Positions 40,948 to 41,053 of a stretch of DNA of 41,053 bases are shown here, piece after piece; position 1 is the stretch's first letter; each line of letters starts with the position of its first letter. The notes under the pieces are model-generated. The model saw nothing but the letters and a program-made list of their open reading frames with translations. It did not search any database and was not told where the DNA came from. The stretch is from positions 1 through 41,053 of the forward strand of contig PKSY01000121.1 in assembly GCA_002869405.1 (NCBI GenBank). The letters are read 5' to 3'. The position numbers and the translations under genes are program-made. The stretch comes from Marinilabiliales bacterium. GTDB lineage: Bacteria > Bacteroidota > Bacteroidia > Bacteroidales > BM520.

Positions 40948-41021
40948 GCCGATGTAGCTCAGTTGGCCAGAGCAGCTGATTTGTAATCAGCCGGTCGGCG
41001 GTTCGAATCCGTCCATCGGCT
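40948..41021 (+). tRNA. tRNA-Thr (anticodon TGT)
   Basis: The cloverleaf folds cleanly. The acceptor is GCCGATG with CATCGGC, the D stem GCTC/GAGC, and the anticodon stem GCTGA/TCAGC with loop TTTGTAA (anticodon TGT). The variable region has 5 nt, and the T arm is GGCGG-TTCGAAT-CCGTC with one G-T pair. The discriminator base is T. The 3' CCA is not encoded. Confidence 0.95.
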
Positions 41022-41030
41022 CTCCAAGTT

Positions 41031-41053
41031 GGGGAGATTCCAGAGCGGTCAAA
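41031..41053 (+). tRNA. Start of a second tRNA, probably tRNA-Tyr (cut by window end)
   Basis: The sequence ggggagattccagagcgg is the 5' end of a long-variable-arm tRNA: acceptor strand, then a D arm of the CCAGAGCGGTCAAA type. A GGGGAGA acceptor and the Thr-Tyr order common in Bacteroidota suggest Tyr. The anticodon is outside the window, so Leu or Ser cannot be excluded. Confidence 0.6.

Overview
The window looks like the chromosome of a member of the Bacteroidota, most likely Bacteroidales/Marinilabiliales-like. The evidence is AT-rich DNA, repeated use of the Bacteroidota promoter form TTG-N19-21-TAnnTTTG instead of a sigma70 -35/-10 pair, lineage-typical proteins (DUF4295, DUF3857 transglutaminase-like proteins, GH97, a fused ResB-CcsA, a SerA with Lys in place of the catalytic His, a T9SS-like C-terminal domain), and the order rpmG-DUF4295-ftsY. 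No genus can be named from the sequence alone. Most of the window is conserved core genome. I see no phage, insertion sequence, CRISPR array or toxin-antitoxin locus.

Layout. 1-468: a non-coding region with a 17-bp tandem repeat in two blocks around a palindrome-bearing segment. 469-3916 (minus): serC-serA-DUF1015, serine biosynthesis. 4129-5697: secreted beta-lactamase-fold serine hydrolase. 5797-8417 (minus): ferritin-like diiron protein and a GH97 lipoprotein. 8573-12336: translationally coupled pair of DUF3857/transglutaminase-like exported proteins. 12337-13320 (minus): lipoprotein of unknown role. 13394-16620: radical SAM protein, BASS-family transporter, acyltransferase. 16688-20565: fused ResB-CcsA cytochrome c maturation protein and an outer-membrane beta-barrel. 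20562-21719 (minus) and 21964-22632: two proteins I do not recognise. 22745-24574: AEC-family carrier and, opposite, a SatP-type acetate transporter. 24728-28626 (minus): TPR protein and gyrA. 28890-31481: clpC. 31540-35189 (minus): etfB-etfA-acyl-CoA dehydrogenase operon. 35343-36365 (minus): secreted acidic protein. 36436-38765 (minus): rpmG, DUF4295 (too short for the ORF track), ftsY and a duplicated OB-like protein. 38911-41053: xerD, an acidic protein, an unanchored TonB-C protein, tRNA-Thr(TGT) and the start of a second tRNA, probably Tyr.

How the genes work together. The ser operon makes phosphoserine from 3-phosphoglycerate. The etf/acyl-CoA dehydrogenase operon passes electrons from acyl-CoA oxidation to an electron-transfer flavoprotein. 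The fused ResB-CcsA protein matures c-type cytochromes. gyrA, clpC, ftsY, rpmG, xerD and the tRNAs are housekeeping.

The observations most worth following are: four helically phased TTAAC repeats just upstream of the promoter of the secreted acidic gene (36414-36450), which look like an OmpR/PhoB-type response-regulator site; the DUF1015 protein in the ser operon, whose DGHHR motif recalls ParB/Srx-fold serine kinases; the internally duplicated OB-like protein behind ftsY; the 17-bp repeat at the left edge; and three convergent gene pairs whose stop codons touch or overlap.
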